Shown here piece by piece: positions 8,665 to 17,730 of a DNA stretch of 64,000 nucleotides. Location of the stretch: NCBI GenBank assembly GCA_030693335.1, contig JAUYAU010000011.1:289087-353086 (forward strand), in the 5' to 3' direction. The DNA is from Sulfuricurvum sp. Lineage in GTDB: Bacteria; Campylobacterota; Campylobacteria; Campylobacterales; Sulfurimonadaceae. Positions within the stretch are counted from its first letter, which is position 1, and every line of letters starts with the position of its first letter. The translations under genes were made by a program, and so were the position numbers. Below the pieces are notes generated by a model. The model worked only from the letters and a program-made list of their open reading frames with translations. It was not told the origin of the DNA and did no database searches.

Positions 8665-10098
8665 ATGAATTCTTTATCTTCATTATCAAAAATTCAATAT
8701 GCCAATATCATTTCGCTGTGTGTTTTTACTATCGGATTAGGTGCGGAAATTTATCATTACGGTTTTGACATTATGAGGCTTATTAACCTCGCAAACTTTG
8801 CATTAGCTTGGTATATGTTTATCAATATTCGTAATGTACAGAACACAATTCATAAAGTGACTACCGTTTTAACAGATGCAGACTCCGGTTCTTTTTCTCA
8901 TCGTCTCGATTACAAAGAGGGTGGTGAACTGGAAAAAATGCGTCTTAGCTTTAATAATTTCGCCACTCAGCTTTCACGCTATATGGAAGAAATCTCATCA
9001 TCGATCAGAGAAGCAAGTCAAAAAAGCTCCTATCGCCAAATAGATTCCTCCCAATTTAAGGGTGATTTCAAAACAAATATTGAGACAACCAATCGTGCTA
9101 TTGCAAACATGCAAAACGATACAAAGAGCATTGAGGCCACAGAAATAAACGATGCGATCGGTAATATCGGAAAAGGTGTTATTGGAGAATTAGAACTTTT
9201 GCATGACGATCTCAATCGCTCCATTCATTACATCGATAAAATTGTGGATATTAGTAAATTGACAGAATCCAATGCGCATGACAGTATCGATGTTATTGGG
9301 GAAATTACCCAAAGGCTGCATGCCCTAATTATGAGTGCAGATACCTCAAGCCAAAGCATCACAGTTCTCAATGAAAAGACACGAGAGATTAATTCGATTG
9401 TCGATTTGATCAAAGAGATTGCAGAACAGACAAATCTGTTGGCACTGAATGCTGCGATTGAAGCAGCGAGGGCAGGTGAACACGGCCGTGGTTTCGCCGT
9501 TGTTGCGGACGAAGTCCGTAAATTGGCAGAACGTACCCAAAAAGCGACGAGCGAAATTGCTATCTCCATTCAGACACTCCAGCAAGATGCCTCTGATTTA
9601 CAAGAGAGTTCAGAATCTACTAACGAGATCGCGCAAAAATCACTCAGTACGATCGAGAAATTCACTAAGACCTTTGATGACTTCAGCTATGGTGCAAAAC
9701 AAGCCTCAGCTTATGCAAGTTCGATTGAAAATATGGTCTATGTCTTATTGGCTAAAATTGATCACACGATTTATAAATCAAATGCCTATACATCGATTAT
9801 TCGACGGCAAAAACGATTAGAGAATATGAACCATACGCAGTGTCATTTAGGAAAATGGTATCTTGGAACGGCAAAAAATAAGTTTTCTAAAACCAATGGA
9901 TATTCAAAAGTAGATGCTCCTCATTCCGAGATACATCGTCTGACAAATCTTAATCTTTCTTACATCCATCCCACAGACAGAGTCATAGAAAATCATAAAG
10001 AGATCATTGAAAACTTCATCAAGATAGAAGAAAACAGCCTCAAAATGTACGATTCTTTAGAGGAAATGGTGAAAGAATCTGAACAGCCTCTTAACTAA
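8665..10098 (+). CDS. Methyl-accepting chemotaxis protein with C-terminal CZB zinc-binding domain
   Basis: A 477-residue chemoreceptor. Two hydrophobic segments near residues 10-55 ([31 protein letters not shown]) with almost no periplasmic part suggest cytoplasmic sensing. The signalling hairpin [21 protein letters not shown] and [16 protein letters not shown] is intact. The C-terminus holds a CZB domain: [12 protein letters not shown], then HSEIH and [10 protein letters not shown] give the expected His/Cys zinc ligands. CZB receptors in other bacteria respond to zinc or hypochlorite; that role is inferred here. The ATG at 8665 follows AAGG with 6 bases between. Confidence 0.9.
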   Translation: MNSLSSLSKIQYANIISLCVFTIGLGAEIYHYGFDIMRLINLANFALAWYMFINIRNVQNTIHKVTTVLTDADSGSFSHRLDYKEGGELEKMRLSFNNFATQLSRYMEEISSSIREASQKSSYRQIDSSQFKGDFKTNIETTNRAIANMQNDTKSIEATEINDAIGNIGKGVIGELELLHDDLNRSIHYIDKIVDISKLTESNAHDSIDVIGEITQRLHALIMSADTSSQSITVLNEKTREINSIVDLIKEIAEQTNLLALNAAIEAARAGEHGRGFAVVADEVRKLAERTQKATSEIAISIQTLQQDASDLQESSESTNEIAQKSLSTIEKFTKTFDDFSYGAKQASAYASSIENMVYVLLAKIDHTIYKSNAYTSIIRRQKRLENMNHTQCHLGKWYLGTAKNKFSKTNGYSKVDAPHSEIHRLTNLNLSYIHPTDRVIENHKEIIENFIKIEENSLKMYDSLEEMVKESEQPLN

Positions 10099-10115
10099 TC
10101 TCTCACGAGAGATTA
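10096..10115. terminator. Perfect hairpin spanning two convergent stop codons
   Basis: TAATCTCT and AGAGATTA pair perfectly across CACG. The chemoreceptor stop TAA is the first three bases of the left arm and the cytochrome stop (TTA read in reverse) the last three of the right arm. No T-tract follows in either direction, so termination efficiency is uncertain. Confidence 0.45.
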
Positions 10116-10517
10116 AAAAGTTTTGCCTTCATAGTGATCATAGATCCATTCGGAAACCGCTTGTTTTTGTGCTTCATTTAGTTTGCCTTTTAAAGAGGGC
10201 ATGATTCCGAATTTTTCTATTGCCATGGGTTCACACATGCTGTATTGGATGCTTGGATTATCGATATAGTCCTTTATAAAGGCAATCACTACGCGTCGTT
10301 TAACATCGGTATCTTCATCCACAATCTGTATATTATTTTTTAGTTTATTGGCCACTTCAACCATTGGCGGTGCTTTAAGCGAATGAAATGATTTTAAGGC
10401 TTCTGTTTTAGTCATCATTTCTGCGTGACATTTCATGCAGTTATTTTTATATACTTTATATCCATCGGCTCCCAGAAGCGAGACTGCGGTTAAAGCGGTG
10501 AATATTATTGATCTCAT
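10113..10517 (-). CDS. Periplasmic c-type cytochrome
   Basis: A 134-residue protein with a signal peptide (MRSIIFTALTAVSLLGADG) and one haem-binding site, NNCMKCHAE, near residue 27. Distal methionines in MCEPMAIEKFGIMPSLKGKL could be the sixth haem ligand. It would be an electron carrier in the periplasm; the partner is unknown. It is convergent to the chemoreceptor and has no operon partner. Confidence 0.85.
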   Translation of the reverse strand: MRSIIFTALTAVSLLGADGYKVYKNNCMKCHAEMMTKTEALKSFHSLKAPPMVEVANKLKNNIQIVDEDTDVKRRVVIAFIKDYIDNPSIQYSMCEPMAIEKFGIMPSLKGKLNEAQKQAVSEWIYDHYEGKTF

Positions 10518-10568
10518 AAAGTTTCCTTTGACATATTATCCTTAACGTATTTTATAGCTTCTTTACTT

Positions 10569-10574
10569 TATAAT
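10569..10574 (+). promoter_or_regulatory. -10 box for ilvB-ilvN-lpxD
   Basis: TATAAT in CTTTATAATGGG, 48 bases before the ilvB ATG. The leader contains AAAGGAGA as ribosome binding site and no visible attenuator peptide. Confidence 0.5.
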
Positions 10575-10622
10575 GGGCAAATTTTTAAAAAACTATTACA
10601 TTATATTTTTAAAGGAGACGGC

Positions 10623-12317
10623 ATGCAAATCAGCGGTGCACAGATGGTTATTGAAGCGCTTATCGCCGAAGAAGTCGAAGTTATCTTCGGTTATCCGGGT
10701 GGCGCAATCATGAACGTCTATGATGAAATTTACAAACAAAATGGGTTTCAACACATTTTAGCACGTCATGAACAAGCGGCTGTCCACGCAGCGGAGGGCT
10801 ATGCCAAAGCATCAGGAAAAGTAGGCGTCGCCATGATCACGTCAGGTCCTGGGTTTACCAATGCAATTACAGGGATTGCCGATGCCTATATGGATTCAGT
10901 TCCTTTGGTCGTTATCAGCGGACAGGTCCCAATGTCTCTTATCGGTACGGATGCGTTTCAAGAAATAGATGCAGTTGGAATAAGCCGACCATGTACAAAA
11001 CACAACTATCTTGTTACCGATGCATCGGATCTTGCACGTATTTTAAAGGAAGCTTTTTATTTAGCACAATCAGGACGTCCCGGTCCCGTTCACGTAGATA
11101 TTCCAAAAGACGTTACGGCACAGATTGCCAATTTTGATTACTCCAAAGACGTAGAGTTGGAGACTTACAAACCGACTGTCAAGGGTAATGTCCGACAGAT
11201 TAAAAAAGCGATCGAAGCGATTGCTGCCGCAAAACGCCCTTTACTCTATCTCGGTGGCGGTATTATAAATGCCAATGCGGCTGATTTGGTCCGAGAATTT
11301 TCCAAAATGACTCAGATACCTGCGGTAGAGACATTTATGGCTCGCGGAACCTTGCATCATGCCGACCCGCTTTTGATCTCTATGTTAGGTATGCACGGTT
11401 CGTATGCAGCCAATATGGCGATGTCTGAGACCGATTTGGTCATCGGTTTGGGTGCGCGATTTGATGACCGTGTAACAGGGAAGCTTTCCGAATTTGCAAA
11501 ACATGCTCAAATCATTCATGTTGATATTGACCCAGCAAGTATTTCCAAACTCGTTAATGCTCATTTCCCCATTGTCGGTGATGTTAAAAATGTGTTAGAG
11601 ACGATGATACCCTTAGCAAAAGAGCAAGTAGATCCGACACGTTATGATGGATGGCACAAAACCATTGCCAATTTTAATAAATTGCATCCGCTTGGTTATA
11701 CAGAAGAGGGTGATCGTATTAAACCTCAATGGGTTGTTGAACGTATCGGACAACTGTTGGGAGACGATGCCAATATTTCCACAGACGTTGGACAGCACCA
11801 GATGTGGACAGCGCAGTTTTATCCGTTCAGCCGTCCTCGTCAATGGATCAGTTCAGGGGGGTTAGGAACGATGGGCTTTGGTTTCCCTGCAGCATTGGGT
11901 GTTAAACGTGCTGATCCTAAGCGCGTGAGTATCAATATTACGGGTGACGGCTCGATTTTGATGAATATCCAAGAGCTCATGACGGCTGTAGAATATGATC
12001 TTCCGGTCATTAACGTCATTTTGAATAATAATTTTTTAGGAATGGTGCGTCAATGGCAAACCATGTTTTATGACAAAAGACATTCTTCAACAGATCTCTC
12101 TATACAGCCTGATTTTGTTAAATTGGCCGAGAGTTTTGGCGGTATCGGTTACCGTGTAAGTACCAAAGAAGAGTTTGATGCGGCACTCAAAGATGCGGTT
12201 GAAAAAAATGTGGTTGCGATCATCGATGTAGCGGTTAACCGATTTGAAAATGTTTTGCCGATGGTTCCGGCGGGCGGGTCGCTCTTTAACATGATGTTAG
12301 AATACAAGGAGAAATAA
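10623..12317 (+). CDS. ilvB: Acetolactate synthase large subunit
   Basis: A 564-residue thiamine-diphosphate enzyme making acetolactate or acetohydroxybutyrate for valine, leucine and isoleucine. Visible are the N-terminal GYPGGAIMNVYDEI, the ThDP glutamate region LARHEQAAVHAAEGYA (E near 48), the FAD-site QEIDAVGISRPCTKHNYLV and the ThDP/Mg motif GDGSILMNIQEL. The length is normal for the catalytic subunit. The stop overlaps the small-subunit ATG by one base, so equimolar synthesis is likely. Confidence 0.96.
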   Translation: MQISGAQMVIEALIAEEVEVIFGYPGGAIMNVYDEIYKQNGFQHILARHEQAAVHAAEGYAKASGKVGVAMITSGPGFTNAITGIADAYMDSVPLVVISGQVPMSLIGTDAFQEIDAVGISRPCTKHNYLVTDASDLARILKEAFYLAQSGRPGPVHVDIPKDVTAQIANFDYSKDVELETYKPTVKGNVRQIKKAIEAIAAAKRPLLYLGGGIINANAADLVREFSKMTQIPAVETFMARGTLHHADPLLISMLGMHGSYAANMAMSETDLVIGLGARFDDRVTGKLSEFAKHAQIIHVDIDPASISKLVNAHFPIVGDVKNVLETMIPLAKEQVDPTRYDGWHKTIANFNKLHPLGYTEEGDRIKPQWVVERIGQLLGDDANISTDVGQHQMWTAQFYPFSRPRQWISSGGLGTMGFGFPAALGVKRADPKRVSINITGDGSILMNIQELMTAVEYDLPVINVILNNNFLGMVRQWQTMFYDKRHSSTDLSIQPDFVKLAESFGGIGYRVSTKEEFDAALKDAVEKNVVAIIDVAVNRFENVLPMVPAGGSLFNMMLEYKEK

Positions 12318-12787
12318 TGGAAGAAGCTCGACGCGTTATTTCTGTTATCGTTTTAAATGAGGCAAGCGTATTGTCACGCATTTCGGGGTTGTTTTCAGGA
12401 CGCGGGTACAATATTGATTCACTGACTGTTGCTCCTATACCGGATTCAAAGTACTCTAGAATCACCATTGTTACCGCTGGATCTGTACGGGTTATTGAGC
12501 AAATTACCAAACAGCTGCACAAGCTGATACCGGTATTAAAAGTGTATGAACATGCTGATTTGGTCGAAAAAGAGATGGCTATGGTCAAGATTCCTTTGAG
12601 CGAATCCATCAGCGATATCGAAGCTCTGGCTCATGCATACAATGGACGTATTGTTAATGTCAGCAGTGATACCCTTATTGTCATGGTTGCAGATGAACCG
12701 TATCGTATAGCTCATTTTCTAGAGGCTATTAAACGTTTTCATCCAAAAGAGATCGTGCGCAGCGGTTCTGTAGCATTGGAACGTTAA
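12317..12787 (+). CDS. ilvN: Acetolactate synthase small (regulatory) subunit
   Basis: A 156-residue regulatory subunit. The N-terminal ACT domain ([32 protein letters not shown]) is the valine-binding part and the C-terminal half is the ALS_ss_C domain. It activates IlvB and gives feedback control. It starts on the last base of the ilvB stop and is followed after one base by lpxD, so the three genes form one operon. The name ilvH would be equally acceptable. Confidence 0.95.
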   Translation: MEEARRVISVIVLNEASVLSRISGLFSGRGYNIDSLTVAPIPDSKYSRITIVTAGSVRVIEQITKQLHKLIPVLKVYEHADLVEKEMAMVKIPLSESISDIEALAHAYNGRIVNVSSDTLIVMVADEPYRIAHFLEAIKRFHPKEIVRSGSVALER

Positions 12788-12788
12788 T

Positions 12789-13736
12789 ATGACTCTTAGT
12801 GAGATTGCCAAGTTACTGAACATAGAATGCACTTCTACTCACGAATATGAGATTACAGGTATTAACACCCTCAAAGACGCACAAAAAGGAGAAATTTCTT
12901 TTTTGTCGGATTCTAAATACGAAAAAGAACTCTCTGCTACCTCTGCATCTGCCGTCATTCTTCCTGCAGCTAAAGCACATTTATTGCCAAATAACGTTGC
13001 TGCCCTTGTCAGCGAAGAACCTTATCTCATGGTTGCTCATCTTTCAAAATATTTCGCCAAACCGATTCAAAGCAGCAGTATTACGCCGATTATAGGTAAT
13101 GAGTGTACGATTTATCCAACGGCTCATATTGAAAATGGTGCTAAGATAGGATCAGGGTGTACCATAATGAGTGGTGTTTATGTTGGAGCAGATGCTGTTA
13201 TTGGGGACAATGTTATTTTGTATCCTAATGTATCGGTTTATCGTGATTGTGTTATTGGCAATAATGTCATGATACACTCAGGCACGGTTGTTGGCAGTGA
13301 CGGGTTCGGATATGCGCATACTAAAATGGGTGAGCATGTAAAGCTGTATCAAAATGGAAATGTTATTATCGAAGATGATGTCGAGATTGGTTCGAACACA
13401 ACGATTGACTGTGCCGTATTTGGTTCGACGGTGATCAAAAAAGGTTCCAAGATTGATAATCTAATTCAGATTGGACACAATTGTATTGTAGGTGAACATT
13501 GTATCATGGTATCCCAATCGGGACTTGCAGGCTCCACAATATTGGGTAGAAATGTTGTTATGGGAGGGCAAAGTGCTACGGCTGGACATCTTAGTATTGC
13601 CCCTTTTACAACCCTTGCAGCCCGTTCCGGTGTTACAAAAAGTATCATAAAAGGTGGCGTATACAGCGGCTTTCCTCTGATGGAACATAAATTGTGGCTG
13701 AAACTTCAAGCGAAATTGGCTAAAATATTACAATAA
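12789..13736 (+). CDS. lpxD: UDP-3-O-acylglucosamine N-acyltransferase
   Basis: A 315-residue left-handed beta-helix acyltransferase of lipid A synthesis, adding the second hydroxyacyl chain. An N-terminal UDP-binding domain (residues 1-95) is followed by hexapeptide repeats ([20 protein letters not shown] onward) and the active-site histidine in [13 protein letters not shown]. The C-terminal helix includes [16 protein letters not shown]. It sits in the ilv operon, a functionally unrelated but common Campylobacterota arrangement. Confidence 0.94.
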   Translation: MTLSEIAKLLNIECTSTHEYEITGINTLKDAQKGEISFLSDSKYEKELSATSASAVILPAAKAHLLPNNVAALVSEEPYLMVAHLSKYFAKPIQSSSITPIIGNECTIYPTAHIENGAKIGSGCTIMSGVYVGADAVIGDNVILYPNVSVYRDCVIGNNVMIHSGTVVGSDGFGYAHTKMGEHVKLYQNGNVIIEDDVEIGSNTTIDCAVFGSTVIKKGSKIDNLIQIGHNCIVGEHCIMVSQSGLAGSTILGRNVVMGGQSATAGHLSIAPFTTLAARSGVTKSIIKGGVYSGFPLMEHKLWLKLQAKLAKILQ

Positions 13737-13752
13737 TAAGCAAAGGAAAGGG

Positions 13753-14283
13753 ATGAAGAAGCTAGCCATTTTAACAGTATTTGCAGTACAACTCATGAGT
13801 GCTGACATTGATACGGCTGGTGTACGGATGCCTGATGTTGTTTTGGATGCAATTCGTCATTGTGAATGTTTAAAAGAGTCGGATGGAACATGTAATCCAA
13901 ATGTTATCCGACTAAATGCGGTAGAAGATGCTCAACGGGCAAAAGCCGCAGGTTTTGCTGTAAATGGACATATAATCCGATGCAATTCTACTGAAGAGTG
14001 TACTGCTCAAGCACAAGCCCTTATTAATGGCGGTATTACCAATTTAGACCTTGGGCCATATCAAATAAATTATAAATATCATCCAAATCCAATGTTGCAT
14101 GAATATTTTGTAGATGCAATAGAGCGTGAACATGCCAATAGAATCATAACGGGATTGGTGAAAAGCTTTGGTTATTCATGGGAAACCTTAGGTCGTTATC
14201 ATCATTTTTGTGCGACGGATCGGACCCGTAATGAAACCTATTATCGTAAAATGTATGCCTATATTTATGGAAATAAACAATAA
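13753..14283 (+). CDS. Exported lytic-transglycosylase-like protein
   Basis: A 176-residue protein with an N-terminal signal (MKKLAILTVFAVQLMSADI). The mature part has CECLKESDGTCNPNVIRLN near residues 38-56, LDLGPYQINYKYHP near 98 and a C-terminal helix with YYRKMYAYI. The GPYQIN element and a preceding glutamate resemble small lysozyme-like transglycosylases that cleave peptidoglycan, but the canonical ESS motif is not clear. Five cysteines in the mature part could form disulfides. AAAGGAAAGGG precedes the ATG. Function is tentative. Confidence 0.55.
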   Translation: MKKLAILTVFAVQLMSADIDTAGVRMPDVVLDAIRHCECLKESDGTCNPNVIRLNAVEDAQRAKAAGFAVNGHIIRCNSTEECTAQAQALINGGITNLDLGPYQINYKYHPNPMLHEYFVDAIEREHANRIITGLVKSFGYSWETLGRYHHFCATDRTRNETYYRKMYAYIYGNKQ

Positions 14284-14306
14284 GGGCATTGATGCACCTT
14301 TTTTTT
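14282..14306 (+). terminator. Rho-independent terminator after the transglycosylase-like gene
   Basis: AGGGCA and TGC-A-CCT pair around a short TTGA loop, followed by eight Ts (14299-14306). It closes the unit that starts at ilvB. Confidence 0.7.
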
Positions 14307-14365
14307 AAGGTTGCTTTATCCAAAATCAGATAAACTCTTAATATATCAATTAATTAGGAGAATTT

Positions 14366-14587
14366 ATGAGCGCATCTGCAACAATCATGAAAGAAATACC
14401 ACTTAACGGCACGAAGAAGGGTCTTATATCTGTTAGTAAAGTTGATGCCCCTTACGGTGAAGGAAGTGACAGTGTTGCAAGTATCGGCATTTCATTAAGC
14501 GGAGACAGTAAAAATCCAGAATGGAAAGTACATATTCCACTTGGAAATATTGATGATGTGATAGAAGCATTGCAATTGATTAAATAA
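14366..14587 (+). CDS. Small conserved-looking protein of unknown function
   Basis: A 73-residue protein, start supported by AGGAG 8 bases upstream. It looks like a compact alpha/beta fold: a strand around KKGLISVSKV, then GIGLSLSGD-like SIGISLSGDSKNPEWKVHIPL and a terminal helix IDDVIEALQLIK. There is no signal peptide, cysteine or membrane segment. I do not recognise the family. It has its own terminator upstream and downstream, so it is a single-gene unit and probably expressed well. Confidence 0.65.
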   Translation: MSASATIMKEIPLNGTKKGLISVSKVDAPYGEGSDSVASIGISLSGDSKNPEWKVHIPLGNIDDVIEALQLIK

Positions 14588-14600
14588 TCAATTGCTTCTT
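14572..14600. terminator. Strong terminator beginning inside the last codons
   Basis: GCAATTGATT and AATCAATTGC form a perfect 10-bp stem with an AAAT loop, followed by TTCTTTGTTTT. The left arm is the end of the 73-residue gene, including its stop region. It may also serve the convergent aminotransferase gene. Confidence 0.7.
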
Positions 14601-14604
14601 TGTT

Positions 14605-15774
14605 TTACTTTTTTATTGCAGCTACGTAGTTTGCTATACGTTTGATTCCCTTGCGAATACTTTCTATGTCAGTCGCAAAACTAAATCTAAAATATCCTTC
14701 AGATCCAAATCCCAATCCAGGCACTACAGCTACTCCCTGATCTTCAAGCAGTCCTTTACAAAATTCCATAGAGTCGTTGCTTACGGCTTTGATATTGACA
14801 AAAAGATAAAATGCGCCGGCAGGTGAGAGAACGGAAAGTCCTTCAACTTCATTGAATAATTTTACGGCTTCGTCTCTGCGTGCTTTGAATGCTTGACGCA
14901 TAGACTCAATATCGCTGTCAGCATCTCCATTTAAACCTGCAATAGCGGCTTTTTGGGTAATGCTATTAATATTTGACGTACTTTGGCTTTGAAGTTTTTT
15001 GGTTGCTTGTATTATCTGTGTATTTGCGGCTGCCATATAGCCAAAGCGCCATCCTGTCATCGCTACTGATTTGCTGAGTCCATTAATGGTTACCGTACGT
15101 TGAAACATATCGTCACTGACAGAAGCTGCGGATACAAACTCGCCATCATAGATTAACTTTTCATACATTTCATCACTTGCAACAATAACATCAGTTCCTT
15201 CCAGTACTTTTCCTAAAGCCGTTAACTCTTGGCGTGAGTATACGGCACCCGTAGGGTTTGAAGGAGATGTTAATATGAGCATTTTTGTTTTAGGTGTCAG
15301 AGCTTTTTTGAGTTGTTGGGGTGTTATTTTAAAGCCACTTTCATCATCGGTCATGATTTCAACAACGGTCCCCCCGCAGTATCGAACCAATTCAGGATAG
15401 GTTACCCAATACGGTGCAGGGATTATGACTTCATTGCCTTCTTGAATGGTTGAGGCAAAAAGGTTATAAAGAGAATGTTTCGCACCATTGTTAGCAATGA
15501 TTTGATTTGGTTTATAGGTCAACCCATTGTCACGTTGAAGTTTATGTGCAATTGCGCCTTTGAGTTCAGGGATACCGTCAACAGCCGTATACTTTGTAAA
15601 TCCTTCATTAATAGCACGTATCGCTGCATCTTTGATCACTTGAGGAGTATCGAAGTCAGGTTCTCCGGCTGAAAAGCTAATGATGTCTTTGCCTTGAGTT
15701 TTAAGTTCCTGTGCCAAAGTAGAAATAGCGATGGTAATCGATTCTGAGAGAGTATTGACGCGATCCGTTAGCAT
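14605..15774 (-). CDS. Aspartate/aromatic class I aminotransferase
   Basis: A 389-residue PLP transaminase of fold type I, most like the AspB/AspAT Ib subgroup that makes aspartate from oxaloacetate. Seen are SFSAGEPDFDTP, the NNGAKHSLYN phosphate-binding region, LTSPSNPTGAVYS and the PLP lysine in TINGLSKSVAMTGWRFGY. The length is usual. AAAGGG lies upstream of the start on this strand. Substrate preference among aspartate, prephenate and others is not resolved. Confidence 0.9.
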   Translation of the reverse strand: MLTDRVNTLSESITIAISTLAQELKTQGKDIISFSAGEPDFDTPQVIKDAAIRAINEGFTKYTAVDGIPELKGAIAHKLQRDNGLTYKPNQIIANNGAKHSLYNLFASTIQEGNEVIIPAPYWVTYPELVRYCGGTVVEIMTDDESGFKITPQQLKKALTPKTKMLILTSPSNPTGAVYSRQELTALGKVLEGTDVIVASDEMYEKLIYDGEFVSAASVSDDMFQRTVTINGLSKSVAMTGWRFGYMAAANTQIIQATKKLQSQSTSNINSITQKAAIAGLNGDADSDIESMRQAFKARRDEAVKLFNEVEGLSVLSPAGAFYLFVNIKAVSNDSMEFCKGLLEDQGVAVVPGLGFGSEGYFRFSFATDIESIRKGIKRIANYVAAIKK

Positions 15775-15800
15775 GTGCAGCCCTTTAGAATTTTTTTGAA

Positions 15801-15806
15801 ATTATA
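15801..15806 (-). promoter_or_regulatory. -10 box for the aminotransferase
   Basis: ATTATA on the plus strand reads TATAAT on the minus strand, 27 bases before the start codon at 15774. Confidence 0.4.
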
Positions 15807-15836
15807 ACAAAACAACTCTCCATTATATATTAGTAA

Positions 15837-16385
15837 TTATTTCTGAGCTACAAATGAAGCGATTTTGACCTTTTCTCCATACATATTTTTGTCGTCACGT
15901 TCTTCATAAAAAAGTATCTTTAAGGTAGAAAACTCTGTAGGAAGTTCATGGGAGCGTAAAAGAAATTCAGGATTGCTGGGATTATGGTATCCTGCTTCAT
16001 GAGCTGTAATGAATGTTTCAAATATGAGAACTCCCTCATCCGCAAGTCCCGCTAACATAGAGGAGAATAGTTTGCGCTCTAAATAGTTGATGTTGATCAT
16101 TAAATCGTAGGTATTTGGACGAATACAATAGTTGGTCAAATCAGATTCTATAGTATGTATGCTATTGGTACGGTCAATTTGTGAGAGTGCATAGTCTGAT
16201 ATGTCAACGGCATCTACTTCGTACCCAATTTTCGCTAGATAGTGGGTATTTCGTCCTGTCCCGCAGGCAATATCCAAAGCTCTTTTTCCATGGGAGGGCT
16301 TGACGTATTTGATGACAATGTCTGATGGGTTGTTGGGCATAGGAACGTTTTGATGTTTAGCATTCCATCGTGTTTTATCGTCCAT
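15837..16385 (-). CDS. Class I SAM-dependent methyltransferase (TehB-like)
   Basis: A 182-residue methyltransferase with motif I DIACGTGRNTHYLAKIGYEV near residues 39-58, the acidic VDAVDIS after it, and a motif II-like YDLMININYLER. It resembles small TehB/UbiE-type enzymes, whose substrates vary; in many bacteria such genes are annotated as tellurite resistance. It lies 62 bases upstream of the aminotransferase on the same strand. The substrate is unknown. Confidence 0.8.
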   Translation of the reverse strand: MDDKTRWNAKHQNVPMPNNPSDIVIKYVKPSHGKRALDIACGTGRNTHYLAKIGYEVDAVDISDYALSQIDRTNSIHTIESDLTNYCIRPNTYDLMININYLERKLFSSMLAGLADEGVLIFETFITAHEAGYHNPSNPEFLLRSHELPTEFSTLKILFYEERDDKNMYGEKVKIASFVAQK

Positions 16386-16400
16386 CTAGCACTCCTGTTC

Positions 16401-16406
16401 TATAAT
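16401..16406 (+). promoter_or_regulatory. -10 box for the four-helix membrane protein
   Basis: TATAAT 33 bases before the ATG at 16439; AGAGGA at 16429 provides the ribosome site. Confidence 0.45.
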
Positions 16407-16438
16407 ATGCGCAAATTTTACCATATAAGAGGAATATT

Positions 16439-16906
16439 ATGTTTTTAGAACCTGGATTTTTGGGGACACGTGCTCTCTTTTTTATGGATATGGTTACATT
16501 GTATTTTGCCATACTTCCTTTTTTACTCGGATTATCAATCCGTCAAGCTGTTATTGGGAATATAAAATTGCATTTTCGTTCACAGATAGTCATTTTATTT
16601 TTAACCATTGTCATGGTCATTATCTTCGAACTTGGTGTTCGCATTAGTGGCGGATTTATTGAATATATTAAATTTTCTTCCATTTCTTATGACTTTTTTC
16701 TTATCTACTTGGCGGTTCATATTTTTGTAGCATTGATGTCGGTTGGCGGATGGATATATCTGATTATTACATCGTATAAAACATACAGTAAATTTGGAAG
16801 AGAGGGTATGAAACAGCATCGTCGAATAGGAAAATGGATCTTTGCATCCCTTACGCTGACTGCATTTATGGGATGCAGTATTTACCTTTTCTTATTTGTC
16901 GGATAA
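16439..16906 (+). CDS. DUF420-like integral membrane protein
   Basis: A 155-residue protein with four predicted membrane segments (near residues 15-35, 47-67, 83-105 and 131-153). Conserved-looking polar residues are in KLHFRSQ, the helix with YLAVHIFVA and KQHRRIGKWIFAS; the histidines in membrane helices resemble DUF420 proteins, which occur near haem-copper oxidase genes. The role is not known. Its last 25 bases overlap the convergent gene 16882-17382. Confidence 0.65.
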   Translation: MFLEPGFLGTRALFFMDMVTLYFAILPFLLGLSIRQAVIGNIKLHFRSQIVILFLTIVMVIIFELGVRISGGFIEYIKFSSISYDFFLIYLAVHIFVALMSVGGWIYLIITSYKTYSKFGREGMKQHRRIGKWIFASLTLTAFMGCSIYLFLFVG

Positions 16907-17382
16907 TTCAAAGAGGTATCATATTTATCTGCCATTGAGCGGGCTTCATCTGCCATTGATGTGTTTCCTCCATTTTCGTAAATAATGGATGCTCTTATGA
17001 GATAGTCTGGATCATGAATTGCATGTATGTCCAGTATTTCAAAGGCTTCTTTAAACGCATTTTCGTTGGCATAACACTCAGCAATTTCTATCGCACGTGC
17101 TTGTTTGGTGTGTGTCTCTAGGCTATAGTATCGTCCCATCTTATTGATTTCCTCTCGCGTTTCTTGTGCATTCAGATATTCGCTTTGTGCTTGCTCGCAC
17201 TCACCGTTTGCCAGTAATGTTTTAATTTTTTCAATTTCTAATTCGTACAACTCTTGAGCTTTTCTAATGTTTTTGCGATCTAATTCTCCATAAATCATTA
17301 TGGCAATAAAAATGACTAAACTAGCAATACCGATAAAAGGTAAGAGTCTACTGGATGATTCTTTAATTATTTTTTCATGCAT
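16882..17382 (-). CDS. Membrane-anchored protein with helical (TPR-like) domain
   Basis: A 166-residue protein with one membrane segment near residues 15-31 (LLPFIGIASLVIFIAIMIYG) and a soluble helical part of about 130 residues rich in Glu, Ala and Arg (ELYELEIEKIKTLLANGECEQAQSEYL). The helices resemble tetratricopeptide units and probably bind another protein. AAAAGGAG lies 10 bases before the ATG. The function is not recognised. Confidence 0.6.
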   Translation of the reverse strand: MHEKIIKESSSRLLPFIGIASLVIFIAIMIYGELDRKNIRKAQELYELEIEKIKTLLANGECEQAQSEYLNAQETREEINKMGRYYSLETHTKQARAIEIAECYANENAFKEAFEILDIHAIHDPDYLIRASIIYENGGNTSMADEARSMADKYDTSLNYPTNKKR

Positions 17383-17412
17383 AGGTATGGCACTCCTTTT
17401 ATTCTGTATTGT

Positions 17413-17447
17413 ATTATAACTGCTAATTTGAGAATTTATTCTATAAT
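17413..17447. promoter_or_regulatory. Divergent promoter pair
   Basis: TATAAT occurs on the minus strand at 17413-17418 (for the helical membrane protein) and on the plus strand at 17442-17447 (for the 76-residue gene), 23 bases apart, so the two genes may be controlled together. Confidence 0.45.
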
Positions 17448-17473
17448 ACGTATTTAGTAGGAGATGAATAATA

Positions 17474-17704
17474 ATGACACATTTAAAAGAAAAATTAACC
17501 GATTTTGGGTGCAGCAGCGAATTTATTAATATCGCTATGGGGTATGCACAGTTTTATAAATCTGATATGGATACGGAAGCATTTATTGAATATGTTGAAG
17601 AAGAACATGCCAAAGTTGAAGAGGCAGAGGCATTGGCGGAACGTGAAGGGCAAGTATTCGATGCTTCGGCTGTATTAGCTGAGTTTTCTGATGAAGAGGA
17701 ATAG
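17474..17704 (+). CDS. Small acidic protein of unknown function
   Basis: A 76-residue, strongly acidic helical protein (HLKEKLTDFGCSSEFINIAMGYAQFYKSD, then EYVEEEHAKVEEAEALAE). It has a good AGGAG 11 bases upstream and its own -10 box, which argues that it is expressed. I do not recognise the family; the ending DEEE recalls small adaptor proteins. No signal or membrane segment. Confidence 0.6.
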   Translation: MTHLKEKLTDFGCSSEFINIAMGYAQFYKSDMDTEAFIEYVEEEHAKVEEAEALAEREGQVFDASAVLAEFSDEEE

Positions 17705-17730
17705 ATTATATTTGGTAATGAAAAAATGTA

